Notes under the pieces: model-generated
What the model was told of the DNA's origin: nothing
Seen by the model: the letters and a program-made list of their open reading frames with translations, nothing else
The model's database searches: none
Shown: positions 41,933 to 51,173 of the stretch, in pieces
Numbering within the stretch: position 1 is the first letter of the stretch
How the letters are laid out: each line of letters opens with the position of its first letter
Translations under genes and position numbers: made by a program
Assembly: GCA_004557655.1 (NCBI GenBank)
Contig: SFGJ01000008.1
Coordinates: 46,401-110,400 of the forward strand
Source: Clostridiales bacterium
GTDB taxonomy: Bacteria; Bacillota; Clostridia; Oscillospirales; Oscillospiraceae
Direction of reading: 5' to 3'
DNA: 64,000 nt

Positions 41933-42304
41933 ATGGAAATTCCAAAAATCCATGAAAGCGAATATCGCTTTTGTTTGATTATGTGGGAGTGTGAGCCGAT
42001 TACTGCTGTTGAACTTGTGAAGCAATGTCAGGATCAACTGGGTTGGAAACGAACTACAACCTATACCGTCATAAAACGCCTTGGGGAACGTGGTGTGTTG
42101 AAGAACGATAACGGCACTATAACTTCTCTCGTATCTAAAGATGAAGCGCAGGCGTACGAAATCGATGAATTGGTTGAAAAGAAATTTGAAGGATCGTTAC
42201 CTGCCTTTATTGCAGCTTTTACGAAACATCAAGATTTATCTGAAGATGAACTTGATGAAGTACAGCGTATGATCGACCGCATCAGGAAAGGAGGTTCACA
42301 ATGA
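41933..42304 (+). CDS. BlaI/MecI/CopY-family transcriptional repressor
   Basis: 123 residues from the ATG at 41933; an ATG six bases upstream is too close to the SD AGGAGG. The winged helix is MWECEPITAVELVKQCQDQL, GWKRTTTYTVIKRLGERGVL, followed by a dimerisation helix region (SKDEAQAYEIDELVEKKFEG). BlaI-type repressors bind TACA/GTCTA-type palindromes and are cleaved when the paired membrane protease senses a signal. Two such palindromes lie in its promoter. Its stop overlaps the start of the BlaR1-like gene by four bases. Confidence 0.9.
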   Translation: MEIPKIHESEYRFCLIMWECEPITAVELVKQCQDQLGWKRTTTYTVIKRLGERGVLKNDNGTITSLVSKDEAQAYEIDELVEKKFEGSLPAFIAAFTKHQDLSEDELDEVQRMIDRIRKGGSQ

Positions 42305-44298
42305 ACGAACTCTTTTTGAAAATTATTAACATGAGTGTATCGGCAAGCTGGCTTGTTCTGGCTGTGCTGTTGCTACGTCTTGTTTTGAAGAAGGCTCCTA
42401 AGTGGATCAATGTGTTGCTATGGGGTATTATCGCTGTCAGACTGATTTGTCCGTTCACAATCGAAAGTCCCGTTTCGCTGATTCCTGATGCTATTGGAAA
42501 TGGAGAATTGGTTTCAGAGTGGATGGATGATTACATTGATGATATTGATATTCATCACCCGGATTCTATTTACTATGATGCTGCCATCGGAGCAGGCAGA
42601 GAGCCCATTTCTGATGGCGAAGGTGGCTACTATGTCGTGACGAAGCACGATCAGTTAGGTGAACCGGCTACTGTTGAAAATACTGTTATGCCTATTCTTT
42701 CTGCTGTTTGGATTGCTGGAATAACTGTCCTAGTTTTATATACAGCTATCAGCTATTGGCATTTACGTCGAAGAATAGATACTGCTGTTCTCTACAGAGA
42801 CAACATTTTCCAGAGCGAGAATGTAAGCTCACCGTTTGTTTTGGGTATTGTAAAGCCGAAGATCTATTTACCGTTCAAAATGGATGGGCAAGATACGGAA
42901 CACGTTGTTGCTCATGAACAGGCACATATTCAGCGTAAAGACCATTGGTGGAAGCCACTCGGTTTCCTTTTGCTGACAATACATTGGTTCAACCCTTTGA
43001 TGTGGCTGGCGTATGTATTGTTATGCCGTGACATTGAGCTTGCCTGTGATGAAAAGGTCATCCAAGAACTTGACAATCAACAAAGAGCCAATTATACACA
43101 GGCGCTTGTGACGTGTAGTGTGAATCGTCGAATGATTGCTGCGTGCCCTCTTGCATTTGGTGAGATTGGAGTTAAAGAACGTGTGAAGTCCGTGATGAAC
43201 TATAAGAAACCTGTATTTTGGATAACCATGGTGGCTATCATTGCAATACTAATTGCTGCTGTATGTCTGCTAACAAATTCTGCTGACAATCATTTCTTGA
43301 AAATAAAGCGTGAAATTTCAGGAACAATTATCGAGACTAATACCGATGATGGGCATGAATTGGTTTCTTTTGTTCTACAAACAGATGATAATAAAGAAGT
43401 AGGTATACTGCTAACGGACGAGACATATTGTTTTTCCTTTGTTGAAGGAATGGATTCCGAGACTTTTAAATCTAATCCTCAAGTCGAGGTCTTAGTTTCC
43501 GTAGAATGTTACCGTTCGCATAAGTCGTTGTTGACTGACGAAGGAAATCAAATAACTGCATATGATGCTGAACAAATAATCATAGATGGATATAAAACAG
43601 ATGATACAGTTACTTTGCAGGATGGAACTAATGTAGATATTTGGTATTATTCCCGAACCACTGCATATACGTTACAAAATGGGGTTGAGTTGTTGAGCGT
43701 TCAGAATACGATTGGCCCGGATAATGTTTATGTGGCTGGGGTTGAAAGTCTTGATGATATTGACGAAGTGGCAAAAAATAATATTATTGAGTTCTTTCAT
43801 AATAGAGGATTGTTATATGATACGCAAGCGGAGCTTGAAAAGGCATATGCAAATTACCTAAAAATGGAGAACGAATTTGACTCATACATGATTGGACAGG
43901 AGATTTCTCCCTCGGCTTCTACCGATTCTGTTATCTATTTCCTGACCACAGTATTCTTGCCGATAGATGGCTCTCATGGATATGAACAACGAATTGGAAC
44001 AATGTTTGATAAAGCTACAGGAGAACCTATTGATAACAAGGAGTTGTTTACTTGCCCACAGGATGAAGCCATAGAGAAGATTATGGATATTGCAGGTGTA
44101 AATGATACGGTATTAAGATCAGAAATGAAAGCGGCTTTTGTTCCGGAAAATGTAATTTTCTTTCAAGATAATCTGGAAATCTGTTTTCAACAGGGAACGC
44201 TTCCAAGTCAAGAACATACATATATGATCGGTTTGGATTATGATGATAGGCTTGGCGAAATTCTTTATGAATGGGCGATCCCGAGAGGCAACAATTAA
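42301..44298 (+). CDS. BlaR1/MecR1-like M56 membrane metallopeptidase sensor
   Basis: 665 residues. The N-terminal 300 residues have three or four membrane helices and the zinc-protease motif HVVAHEQAHIQRKDHWW (His205, Glu206, His209) followed by CRDIELACDEKVI. Another membrane helix is at about 308-327. The C-terminal 330 residues are an extracytoplasmic domain with no serine penicillin-binding motifs (no STYK, no KTG), so it is not a beta-lactam sensor of the BlaR1 kind. In the family, sensing triggers cleavage of the BlaI repressor encoded upstream. No obvious target gene is present besides the pair itself. Confidence 0.85.
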   Translation: MNELFLKIINMSVSASWLVLAVLLLRLVLKKAPKWINVLLWGIIAVRLICPFTIESPVSLIPDAIGNGELVSEWMDDYIDDIDIHHPDSIYYDAAIGAGREPISDGEGGYYVVTKHDQLGEPATVENTVMPILSAVWIAGITVLVLYTAISYWHLRRRIDTAVLYRDNIFQSENVSSPFVLGIVKPKIYLPFKMDGQDTEHVVAHEQAHIQRKDHWWKPLGFLLLTIHWFNPLMWLAYVLLCRDIELACDEKVIQELDNQQRANYTQALVTCSVNRRMIAACPLAFGEIGVKERVKSVMNYKKPVFWITMVAIIAILIAAVCLLTNSADNHFLKIKREISGTIIETNTDDGHELVSFVLQTDDNKEVGILLTDETYCFSFVEGMDSETFKSNPQVEVLVSVECYRSHKSLLTDEGNQITAYDAEQIIIDGYKTDDTVTLQDGTNVDIWYYSRTTAYTLQNGVELLSVQNTIGPDNVYVAGVESLDDIDEVAKNNIIEFFHNRGLLYDTQAELEKAYANYLKMENEFDSYMIGQEISPSASTDSVIYFLTTVFLPIDGSHGYEQRIGTMFDKATGEPIDNKELFTCPQDEAIEKIMDIAGVNDTVLRSEMKAAFVPENVIFFQDNLEICFQQGTLPSQEHTYMIGLDYDDRLGEILYEWAIPRGNN

Positions 44299-44346
44299 AG
44301 CTGAATCCATGTAAATATCCTGCTTCGTGGTTGTAACATAAAAATG

Positions 44347-44400
44347 AACCGCTGTAATTTCTATTCTAGCATGGGAAGGAAGTTACAGCGGTTTTTTTGA
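44347..44400. terminator. Terminator after the BlaR1-like gene
   Basis: An 11-bp perfect stem AACCGCTGTAA / TTACAGCGGTT (44347-44357 and 44383-44393) followed by TTTTTGA on the plus strand. The convergent sigma-like gene ends just beyond it. Confidence 0.75.
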
Positions 44401-44406
44401 TATGGT

Positions 44407-45582
44407 TTACAGTTCAAAAGCAAATATCATTTCCTTTGGCAGCTTCTCATTCTCACAGTTCAGAAGATAGGCTATCGCTTTATTTGCATAGCGGTTTGTT
44501 TTCATCGTGTCCCAATCAGCAAGACGGATGATTTCCGCTGTACTGTTCTCAAAATCCAATGAAATCTCGCCCCATTCGCCGTCGCAGTCTACCTGATATT
44601 CGTAGATTGCGGCGGCGATTTTCTTTTTGCGCTTTGTTTTTGATTTCTGTTTCAGCCGGACAGCATGGATAGCACCTTCGGCAACCAGCAGTTCTGTCAG
44701 CTTGTCCACCGCTTTCCGGTAAGCTCGCTCCGCACCGCTGGCAGTGCTTCCCTCAAACATAACCGCCAGTTCCTCAAAGGTGGGGCGCTTCTTCCATGAG
44801 CCGACACGCCCGCAGGTCATACAGATCGCCAGCCGCTTTTCAAGCAAGGTCTGCTCCCGGAAGTTCAGCTTCTCAAAAGCCCGCTGCACCTTTTCAGCCT
44901 GTATGCCGTTCCAGAGGATGTCGGTATAGTTCCATGTATCATCAAGGGCAACATCCTCGCCCGTTTCCTCGCCGTCCTCGTCTGTCACATAGAAGGGCTG
45001 TTGATTGCGGATGCCACGGACTACTTTCAGATATTCTTCTGCAAGGGCAAGATCGCAGTTGTATTTCTTGGCAAACTCGCTGACTGCATCCTTGGTATTG
45101 TGGTACAGCCAAGCCATTGACCGCACCATTTTGTAATTGGTCAGAGAGGATACCGACCATTTTTCTTCGCCCATGCGGAAACGGAGCATAGCATCCCGGA
45201 TGAACGGAAAAATGTATGTAGCGTACTCCGCACCCTTGGCAGGATCATAGTCCATCAGCTTTTGGAGCATTTGTTCCCGGCAGGAGAGCTTTATATCTAT
45301 GAAGCGGTCTGTGTCATACAGATCGCCGCCATCCACACCGAGAAAGGATTTGATGCGCTTGTTCAGCTGCGGTTCGTAGTGGTGGAGAAAGAACGAGAAA
45401 TACATCAAATTCTTTTCCTGCAAGGCAGACAGGATATATTCATTCAGACTGCCCACCGTTGGCGGCTCCGGTTCCAGTTGGAAGATGCGCTCTGCCACAT
45501 AGGGGATGATGCTATCAACAGACGGGTTGACAGGGTGTTTCGGTATGTATCCGGTCATATTCCATGTAAAATCACTCAGCAT
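44407..45582 (-). CDS. Element-encoded sigma-70-like protein
   Basis: 391 residues from the ATG at 45582 behind GGGAGGT. It resembles a divergent sigma factor: a region-2-like part (MDYDPAKGAEYATYIFPFIR, DAMLRFRMGEEKWSVSSLTN) and a region-4-like part (LNFREQTLLEKRLAICMTCG, RPTFEELAVMFEGSTASGAE). Proteins of this type recur on Clostridia mobile elements beside DUF6076 proteins. It may direct RNA polymerase to element promoters or act in replication control; neither is shown. It is downstream of and co-directional with the DUF6076-like gene. Confidence 0.6.
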   Translation of the reverse strand: MLSDFTWNMTGYIPKHPVNPSVDSIIPYVAERIFQLEPEPPTVGSLNEYILSALQEKNLMYFSFFLHHYEPQLNKRIKSFLGVDGGDLYDTDRFIDIKLSCREQMLQKLMDYDPAKGAEYATYIFPFIRDAMLRFRMGEEKWSVSSLTNYKMVRSMAWLYHNTKDAVSEFAKKYNCDLALAEEYLKVVRGIRNQQPFYVTDEDGEETGEDVALDDTWNYTDILWNGIQAEKVQRAFEKLNFREQTLLEKRLAICMTCGRVGSWKKRPTFEELAVMFEGSTASGAERAYRKAVDKLTELLVAEGAIHAVRLKQKSKTKRKKKIAAAIYEYQVDCDGEWGEISLDFENSTAEIIRLADWDTMKTNRYANKAIAYLLNCENEKLPKEMIFAFEL

Positions 45583-45612
45583 AGTGCACCTCCCTTCAAT
45601 CAAAATCATTTT

Positions 45613-46716
45613 TTACATTCTTGTTTTCGCTTCTTTTTTCAAAGCAGCCTGTCCCATTTCTTTTTCATAATCGCCCTTGGCATAGGCTACATTGCTCAAT
45701 GCCCGGAGCATCTTGTCTTTCGCCAGTTTCTTCATAATCTCCGCAAGATCAGCGTCCAGAGTGCCACGCTTCACATATCGGTTTATGGTATTCAGTCGCT
45801 TCTCATAAATCTGTTTTAGCGGATGATCGTCCGCAAGCTCCCGTTGTTCTCGCCCTTTCAGATTACCGATCTGCCGACAGGTGCGGTGCAGCTTGTCTCC
45901 CGGAGCATAACCGCCGCAGTATTTGGTGTGCCTTGCGTTGGTGGTTAGAAACCACTTGCCGCAGATCCTGCATTTCTTTGGAGCGTGACCGACACACAAG
46001 CCCTCAAATAGATCAGACCGGAACATCCCCACAAAGGATACATAGTGCATCCGCTTGACGAGCTTCGCCACATCCTCGCCGGGACGGATGGTAGCCACAT
46101 ACTGAACAGAGTTGTTCAGGGTAGACATCCAGGCATTGCCATCTGTGATAGAGAACTTCGGCGGGAAATAGCTGCCGAACATTTTTGCAAAGCCCTCTGC
46201 GGTGCGGTCTGCTTCGTTGCCGTCTGATTTCTCTGCAAAATCAAGCATTGCGGTTTGGTATTCCCCAAGAGAGTATGCCAGATGCCCGAATACAGCGGTA
46301 TAGCGTTGGAGCATCATCGCATCCGCATATTTTGGAACTTCTTCAAACTGTAAGGAATTGGTTGCGGCTTTTATAGCAAACTCCACATATTTCAGCGCAT
46401 TGTCGGCAGTAAAGACCTTTTCTATCCGTTCCCGGTGCTGTGATATGTTCATATAGGAGAACGGCGGCACTTTACTGAGAATACACAACATTGTCAGAGC
46501 AGCTTCCCTTGCCATAGGAAAGAGTGCGGAAGCGTCCTGTCCAGCGTTGAGCAGACCAAGCAGCAGATTGATTTTTTCGCATTGCTCGTTCATCTTAGCA
46601 ACGGTATCCGCAGGAACATTCAGCGCATCGCAGGCAAGAGTGCCGACAGGAAATGTTTTGCCCTCATATATGACCGTATCCTGCCAAAAATCCAATGTCA
46701 TCAGTTCTTGATTCAT
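45613..46716 (-). CDS. DUF6076-like protein with a zinc-ribbon motif
   Basis: 367 residues from the ATG at 46716, with GGAGG upstream. Mostly helical, with one probable zinc site: KKCRICGKWFLTTNARHTKY then CGGYAPGDKLHRTCRQIG. I associate it with DUF6076 proteins carried by integrative elements; the function is unknown. A TATAAT box (46750-46755, minus strand) lies about 35 bases upstream. It is divergent from the replication genes and forms an operon with the sigma-like gene. Confidence 0.6.
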   Translation of the reverse strand: MNQELMTLDFWQDTVIYEGKTFPVGTLACDALNVPADTVAKMNEQCEKINLLLGLLNAGQDASALFPMAREAALTMLCILSKVPPFSYMNISQHRERIEKVFTADNALKYVEFAIKAATNSLQFEEVPKYADAMMLQRYTAVFGHLAYSLGEYQTAMLDFAEKSDGNEADRTAEGFAKMFGSYFPPKFSITDGNAWMSTLNNSVQYVATIRPGEDVAKLVKRMHYVSFVGMFRSDLFEGLCVGHAPKKCRICGKWFLTTNARHTKYCGGYAPGDKLHRTCRQIGNLKGREQRELADDHPLKQIYEKRLNTINRYVKRGTLDADLAEIMKKLAKDKMLRALSNVAYAKGDYEKEMGQAALKKEAKTRM

Positions 46717-46730
46717 ACTTGCCCTCCTGT

Positions 46731-46840
46731 CCTGTTTTTTCATTTTTTTATTATACCATGCAAATGTGAAGAAATCTACATCCCCCGTAAAGTTGTCCTG
46801 TTTTTTGAAATGGGGTTGTCCTCCGATTAGCCTGTTTTTT
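46731..46840 (+). repeat. Three CCTGTTTTTT direct repeats between divergent element operons
   Basis: CCTGTTTTTT occurs at 46731-46740, 46797-46806 and 46831-46840, the last two followed by GAAA. The repeats lie in the 220-bp gap between the DUF6076-like gene and the CHC2/helicase genes. They could be iterons of a replication origin or binding sites of a regulator. The spacing (66 and 34 bp) is irregular, so the assignment is weak. Confidence 0.35.
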
Positions 46841-46936
46841 GAAAAATCCGGCATAACCATAGTAGAAAGAGCGAAGCACCTGCCAATCACGGCGGGTGTT
46901 TCGTGCTTTCAGAATACTATGAACGGAGGTTTTTCC

Positions 46937-47548
46937 ATGACAATCTATGAAACCATCAAGGCGGCAATCAGCGTAAAGCAAGCCGCCGAACACTACGGGC
47001 TGAAAGCGGGCCGCAACGGCATGGCTTGCTGCCCGTTCCACAACGACAGACATCCGAGCTTGAAGCTGAATGAGGACTATTTCTTCTGCTTTGGCTGCGG
47101 AGCCAAGGGGGATGTGATTGACTTCGTGGCAAGGTTGTTTGATCTGAGCAGCTATGAAGCGACACAAAAGCTGGCTGCGGATTTTGGGCTTGACCCGAAA
47201 CCGCCTACTGCCGCTGCCTTGCCCAAGCCGAAGCATCCCTGTATCCGTCAGTTCCGGGAGGACGAAATGATGTGCTTCCGGGCACTGACCGACTATCTGC
47301 ATCTGTTGGAAGATTGGAAAGTGCGGTATGCACCTAAGACAACGGACGATGCTCTGGATGACCGTTTTGTGGAAGCCTGCCAGATGCTCGATTATATCGA
47401 ATATTTGGCAGATATTCTGACAGTGGGCAATCTGGAAGAACGTGTTGCCGTGGTGGACGAGCTGATGAAAGACGGTAAAATCGCCTTTCTGAAAGACTAC
47501 ACCGCACGAAAGAAAAAGGAGGTGGCACACCGTGGGGAAGAAAGGTAA
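46937..47548 (+). CDS. CHC2 zinc-finger (DNA primase N-terminal type) protein
   Basis: 203 residues. The N-terminal zinc finger is ACCPFHNDRHPSLKLNEDYF then FCFGCGAKGDVIDFVARLF (Cys32, His35, Cys51, Cys54), as in DnaG primases. The toprim catalytic domain is missing, so this is only the DNA-binding part, followed by a helical region. On mobile elements such proteins precede a D5/P4-type helicase and probably start element replication. Its 3' end overlaps the helicase gene by 17 bases. Confidence 0.85.
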   Translation: MTIYETIKAAISVKQAAEHYGLKAGRNGMACCPFHNDRHPSLKLNEDYFFCFGCGAKGDVIDFVARLFDLSSYEATQKLAADFGLDPKPPTAAALPKPKHPCIRQFREDEMMCFRALTDYLHLLEDWKVRYAPKTTDDALDDRFVEACQMLDYIEYLADILTVGNLEERVAVVDELMKDGKIAFLKDYTARKKKEVAHRGEER

Positions 47549-48905
47549 AGCACCCGATATGAATCTGCCAATCTGGTTTGACGGGCAGAATATCAACGAA
47601 GCTCTGTTCTGTGAAGAATTTCTGCATGAGCGCAGGATCATCTTCGCAAACGGAGCTTTTTTCACGCCCGATGGTCGGGTGACAGATGATCTTCCTCTGC
47701 GTGGGGAGATTTACGACAAGCTGAAATTCTGTGCCGTAAACAACATCCCCCGGAAGATCACCAACATTCTGGAAGTGCTGAAACTGGAAGCGCAGGTGTC
47801 TGACTTCCCACCGGAGCAGGATCGCATTCATGTGTCCAACGGTACGCTGCTGTTGAACGGAGCATTCACCGAGGGCAGACCGGATATTGTGCGAAGCCGT
47901 CTGCCTGTTGCCTACAATTCCGAAGCACCCGCACCTGTGATCTGGTTGGACTTTCTGAATGGGCTGCTCCATGCAGAGGACATCCCCACGTTACAGGAGT
48001 TTATCGGCTACTGCCTGATTCCCTCCAACAAGGGACAGCGTATGATGGTGATTAAGGGAAACGGCGGCGAGGGCAAATCCCAAATCGGAGCGGTGCTTTC
48101 TGCTATCTTTGGCACGAATATGAAAGATGGCAGTATCGGTAAGATTTCCGAGAACCGCTTCGCCCGTGCCGATCTGGAACACATTCTGCTGTGCGTGGAT
48201 GATGATATGCGGATGGAAGCCCTGCGCCAGACCAACTATGTAAAATCCATCGTGACCGCACAAGGCAAGATGGATTTGGAACGCAAAGGCAAGCAGAGTT
48301 ATCAGGGCTGGATGTTTGCCCGGTTGCTTGCGTTCAGCAACGGTGATCTGCAAGCCTTGTATGACCGCAGTGACGGATTTTACCGCAGACAGCTTGTGCT
48401 GACTACCAAAGAAAAGCCTGCTGACAGATCTGACGATCCTGACCTTGCAGAGAAGATGAAAACCGAAGCCGAGGGCATCTTCCTGTGGGCATTGGAGGGT
48501 TTACAGCGGCTTGTTGCCAACAACTTTAAGTTTACGGAGAGTGACCGTATCCGGGAAAACAGGGAAGCGGTCAAGCGTGACAACAACAATATCTTTGATT
48601 TCATGGAATCGGAGGGATACATCCGGCGTAAAGCGGATGCGTCCATTAGCTCCAAGGATTTCTATGAAATCTACCGGATGTGGTGCGAGGAAAATTCCAT
48701 TGCTCCGCTGAAAGCCCGCAGCTTCAGCGACGCCATGATTGCCAATGCCGGAAGATTCAATCTGGAGCATTGCAACAACATCACCAACTCTGCCGGACGG
48801 CGGGTGTGGGGCTTTATGGGTGTAGAAGCAGTGGCAAGACCTCATATAAATGGGTTTTACGATGTTTCGCCGTGTACGTACGTACCGGAGGACTGGCGGG
48901 AATGA
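47532..48905 (+). CDS. D5/P4-type primase-helicase ATPase of the element
   Basis: 457 residues from a GTG at 47532, chosen because GGAGG lies eight bases upstream. A superfamily 3 helicase core is visible: Walker A IKGNGGEGKSQIGAVLSAIF at about 174, Walker B ILLCVDDDMRME, and motif C LLAFSNGDLQALYDRSDGFY. Around it are the D5_N-like region and a winged-helix C-terminus. Together with the preceding CHC2 protein it should unwind and replicate the excised circular form. Confidence 0.85.
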   Translation: MGKKGKAPDMNLPIWFDGQNINEALFCEEFLHERRIIFANGAFFTPDGRVTDDLPLRGEIYDKLKFCAVNNIPRKITNILEVLKLEAQVSDFPPEQDRIHVSNGTLLLNGAFTEGRPDIVRSRLPVAYNSEAPAPVIWLDFLNGLLHAEDIPTLQEFIGYCLIPSNKGQRMMVIKGNGGEGKSQIGAVLSAIFGTNMKDGSIGKISENRFARADLEHILLCVDDDMRMEALRQTNYVKSIVTAQGKMDLERKGKQSYQGWMFARLLAFSNGDLQALYDRSDGFYRRQLVLTTKEKPADRSDDPDLAEKMKTEAEGIFLWALEGLQRLVANNFKFTESDRIRENREAVKRDNNNIFDFMESEGYIRRKADASISSKDFYEIYRMWCEENSIAPLKARSFSDAMIANAGRFNLEHCNNITNSAGRRVWGFMGVEAVARPHINGFYDVSPCTYVPEDWRE

Positions 48906-49304
48906 TTTTGCCAGTCAAGCTCTGTACGTATGTACGCAGCATTTACCCCTGTTTTCTCCCGTTATTGGAAACAGCAGCTTTCAAAGCTGACCTGTTTTCG
49001 GGCATTAAAAATCAGTGGTAATGGAAACAGCAAAGTTTTTGACCGCAGGACGAAACTATTTCACGAAATCGTGCTTCTCTGAATCGTGTACCCTGTTCAC
49101 GGAACAATGGATGTTTTCACTGTTCCAGACCAAACCGCACGAAACAGTAAAGCGGGATATGGTCATATACGGACAGGACATCACAAGCGAAATTCTGAAC
49201 GGATTTTGGAGATTGCAGATTTTTCGCTGTTCGGTGTATCTGCTCCGCTTTGGAGTGCAGGGGTTGCACCGAACCACAAACAGAATTATGGAGGATTTTT
49301 CAAT
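48906..49304 (+). other. Gap between helicase and small HTH gene
   Basis: 399 bp. An open frame from 49018 runs through most of it but looks non-coding (no SD, odd composition). A 12-bp palindrome CACGAAATCGTG lies at 49062-49073. Otherwise nothing recognisable; it may carry replication or regulatory sites of the element. Confidence 0.35.
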
Positions 49305-49520
49305 ATGAATGTACGCAACGAAATAAAGGCACAGATCATCCGTGCCGGAATGACTATGCAGGAAGTTGTTGACCTGCTCTCGGACGAGTACGGATGGAGC
49401 GACAGCGTTTCCAACCTGTCCGCAAAATTGCAGCGGGAAAGCATCCGATACAAGGAAGTATTGGAGCTTGCCGATGTGCTTGGCTACGACATCGTATGGC
49501 AGAAAAGACGGGAGAAGTGA
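49305..49520 (+). CDS. Small helix-turn-helix-like protein
   Basis: 71 residues behind GGAGG. The sequence IKAQIIRAGMTMQEVVDLLS, SVSNLSAKLQRESIRYKEVL, ELADVLGYDIVWQKRR has the form of a compact Cro/CI-type helix-turn-helix (phage-regulator-like). It lies between the replication genes and the candidate oriT, so it may regulate mobilization or replication. DNA binding is inferred from pattern only. Confidence 0.65.
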   Translation: MNVRNEIKAQIIRAGMTMQEVVDLLSDEYGWSDSVSNLSAKLQRESIRYKEVLELADVLGYDIVWQKRREK

Positions 49521-49868
49521 TGCCCCGGCAACAGCCCCTCGCATCTCCCGTCCCCATAGGCGCACCGCAGTGCTGCCTATGGACAGGCAGTGAAAGATAC
49601 GGTTTTCGCTGCCGCCGTCTGCAAGAAATGTTCCGCAGAACAGCTTCATGCAGACGGGCTGACCATGGGAAAAGGCGCAGACATTTTCGCCTTGGTCAGC
49701 AGAGGTCACCGCAGTGACCGCATACCCCCTCGGGAGAGCCCTCGGAGAGCCCACGGCACTTTGCAGCCAGTATGGATGAAAGTGTAATAGTGGGTTATTA
49801 CACTTTGAAAAAGTGCCTCTCCGTAGCTCCCCACTGTCTGCAAATCCCAAAGAAAGGACAAAAATTCT
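49521..49868 (+). other. Candidate oriT region upstream of the MobV relaxase
   Basis: 348 bp without a convincing gene, directly upstream of the relaxase start. It contains an 11-bp perfect inverted repeat AAAGTGTAATA / TATTACACTTT (49779-49789 and 49796-49806) with loop GTGGGT, and further short repeats around GAGAGCCC (49733-49753). Such inverted repeats just before a mobV gene mark transfer origins; the nick site cannot be assigned by eye. Confidence 0.5.
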
Positions 49869-51158
49869 ATGGCAAGAAATGATGGAATAGACCGTACCGT
49901 AGCCAGAAATCAGGACTTGGAAACCCCGGCAGATGTGGCAAAGGTACAGGAACACAATGAGCGTGAAAAGGACAGCTACAGCAATCAGGACATCGTGCCG
50001 GAACGCACTTCTCTGAACGTCCATTTCAAAGCACCCACGGACGATTATGTAAAAATGTTTGAGCAGATGGAACAGGACGGCGTTATCTCCACAAGGGGTC
50101 TGAAACCGGACGCCGTCAAATACGGCGAGTTGATCTTCGATGTGAACTCTGCTTACTTCTACAACCACGGCGGCTATGAATTTGCAAAACAGTTCTACGC
50201 CGATGCCTATAAAGCTGCCGTGGAGATCGTGGGCGGTGAGCAGTATATCCTCTCCGCTGTGATGCACGCCGATGAGCGCAACCGGGCAATGTCCGAAGCT
50301 CTGGGCGAGGACGTGTACCACTACCACCTCCATGTGGTTTATATCCCGGTGGTAGAGAAGCAGATCCTTTGGTCGAAGCGGTGCAAGGATGAATCCCTCC
50401 GGGGAACCGTAAAGGAAACGATCATGCAGGTCAGCCGCAGTAAGAAATGGGATTCCAAGCCGGTACTTGACGAGGACGGCAATCCGATGTTGAATGCAAA
50501 AGGGAAAAAGATTTTGAAGTCGTCCTACAGTGTGTTGCAGGATGACTTTTTTCATTTCATGCGAGCTGCCGGATATACCGATGTGGAGCGTGGAGAGCGT
50601 GGCAGCACCGAGGAACATCTGACGGTGACACAGTTCAAGGTACAGGCAGAACAGCAGCGTTTGGAAGCTGTGACCGGACAGGTGGCACAGGCGGAGCAGA
50701 GTTTGGAGGATGCCAAGTCTGCCACGGAAAAGCAGAAAAAGAAGCTGGAAGCTCTGCAAAAGGAAACCAGGACAGCAAAGACCATTGCGCTGACGGTGCA
50801 GGACATTGAAGCAATGGGCAAGAAAGCCACATTCGGAAACAATATCACGCTGACACCGGATGAATGCGACACGCTCAAACGCTATGCGGTCAACGGCATT
50901 ATCGCCAATGCCGACAATAAGCGTCTGAAAGAAAAACTGGCTTCCGCAGAAAAGACGGTTTCCATCTGGAAGCAGCGGTATGAAGCGGTAAACGAAAAAT
51001 ATATGGAACTTAAACAGAAAGCCCAACCCTTTCTGGATGCACTGGAAATCGCATCCGAAAGAGTTCGGGCTTTTATTTCTGCCGTCCTCGCCAGAGGAAA
51101 GGAAACACGGGGAATTCAAACACCTGCCCGCAAGCGTGGACAGGATATGGAACTTTGA
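49869..51158 (+). CDS. MobV/Pre-type plasmid mobilization relaxase
   Basis: 429 residues. The N-terminal half carries the Mob/Pre pattern: ARNDGIDRTVARNQDLETPA, QHNEREKDSYSN-like lead, and the metal-binding HxH site VYHYHLHVVYIPVVEKQI near residue 158. Residues 250-310 form a long coiled coil (QAEQQRLEAVTGQVAQAEQS onward), and the C-terminus is basic. Relaxases of this class nick oriT and pilot one strand into a recipient using another element's transfer machinery. No coupling protein is present. Confidence 0.85.
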   Translation: MARNDGIDRTVARNQDLETPADVAKVQEHNEREKDSYSNQDIVPERTSLNVHFKAPTDDYVKMFEQMEQDGVISTRGLKPDAVKYGELIFDVNSAYFYNHGGYEFAKQFYADAYKAAVEIVGGEQYILSAVMHADERNRAMSEALGEDVYHYHLHVVYIPVVEKQILWSKRCKDESLRGTVKETIMQVSRSKKWDSKPVLDEDGNPMLNAKGKKILKSSYSVLQDDFFHFMRAAGYTDVERGERGSTEEHLTVTQFKVQAEQQRLEAVTGQVAQAEQSLEDAKSATEKQKKKLEALQKETRTAKTIALTVQDIEAMGKKATFGNNITLTPDECDTLKRYAVNGIIANADNKRLKEKLASAEKTVSIWKQRYEAVNEKYMELKQKAQPFLDALEIASERVRAFISAVLARGKETRGIQTPARKRGQDMEL

Positions 51159-51173
51159 TGGAGGGATTGCCTA

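Noticed and set aside
49590..49787. 65-codon frame in the candidate oriT region
   Set aside because: No SD, unusual composition, and it covers the repeats expected of a transfer origin.
49056..51119. 687-codon open frame antisense to the MobV relaxase and oriT region
   Set aside because: Cys/Phe/His-rich and overlaps two plus-strand genes with good SD sites.
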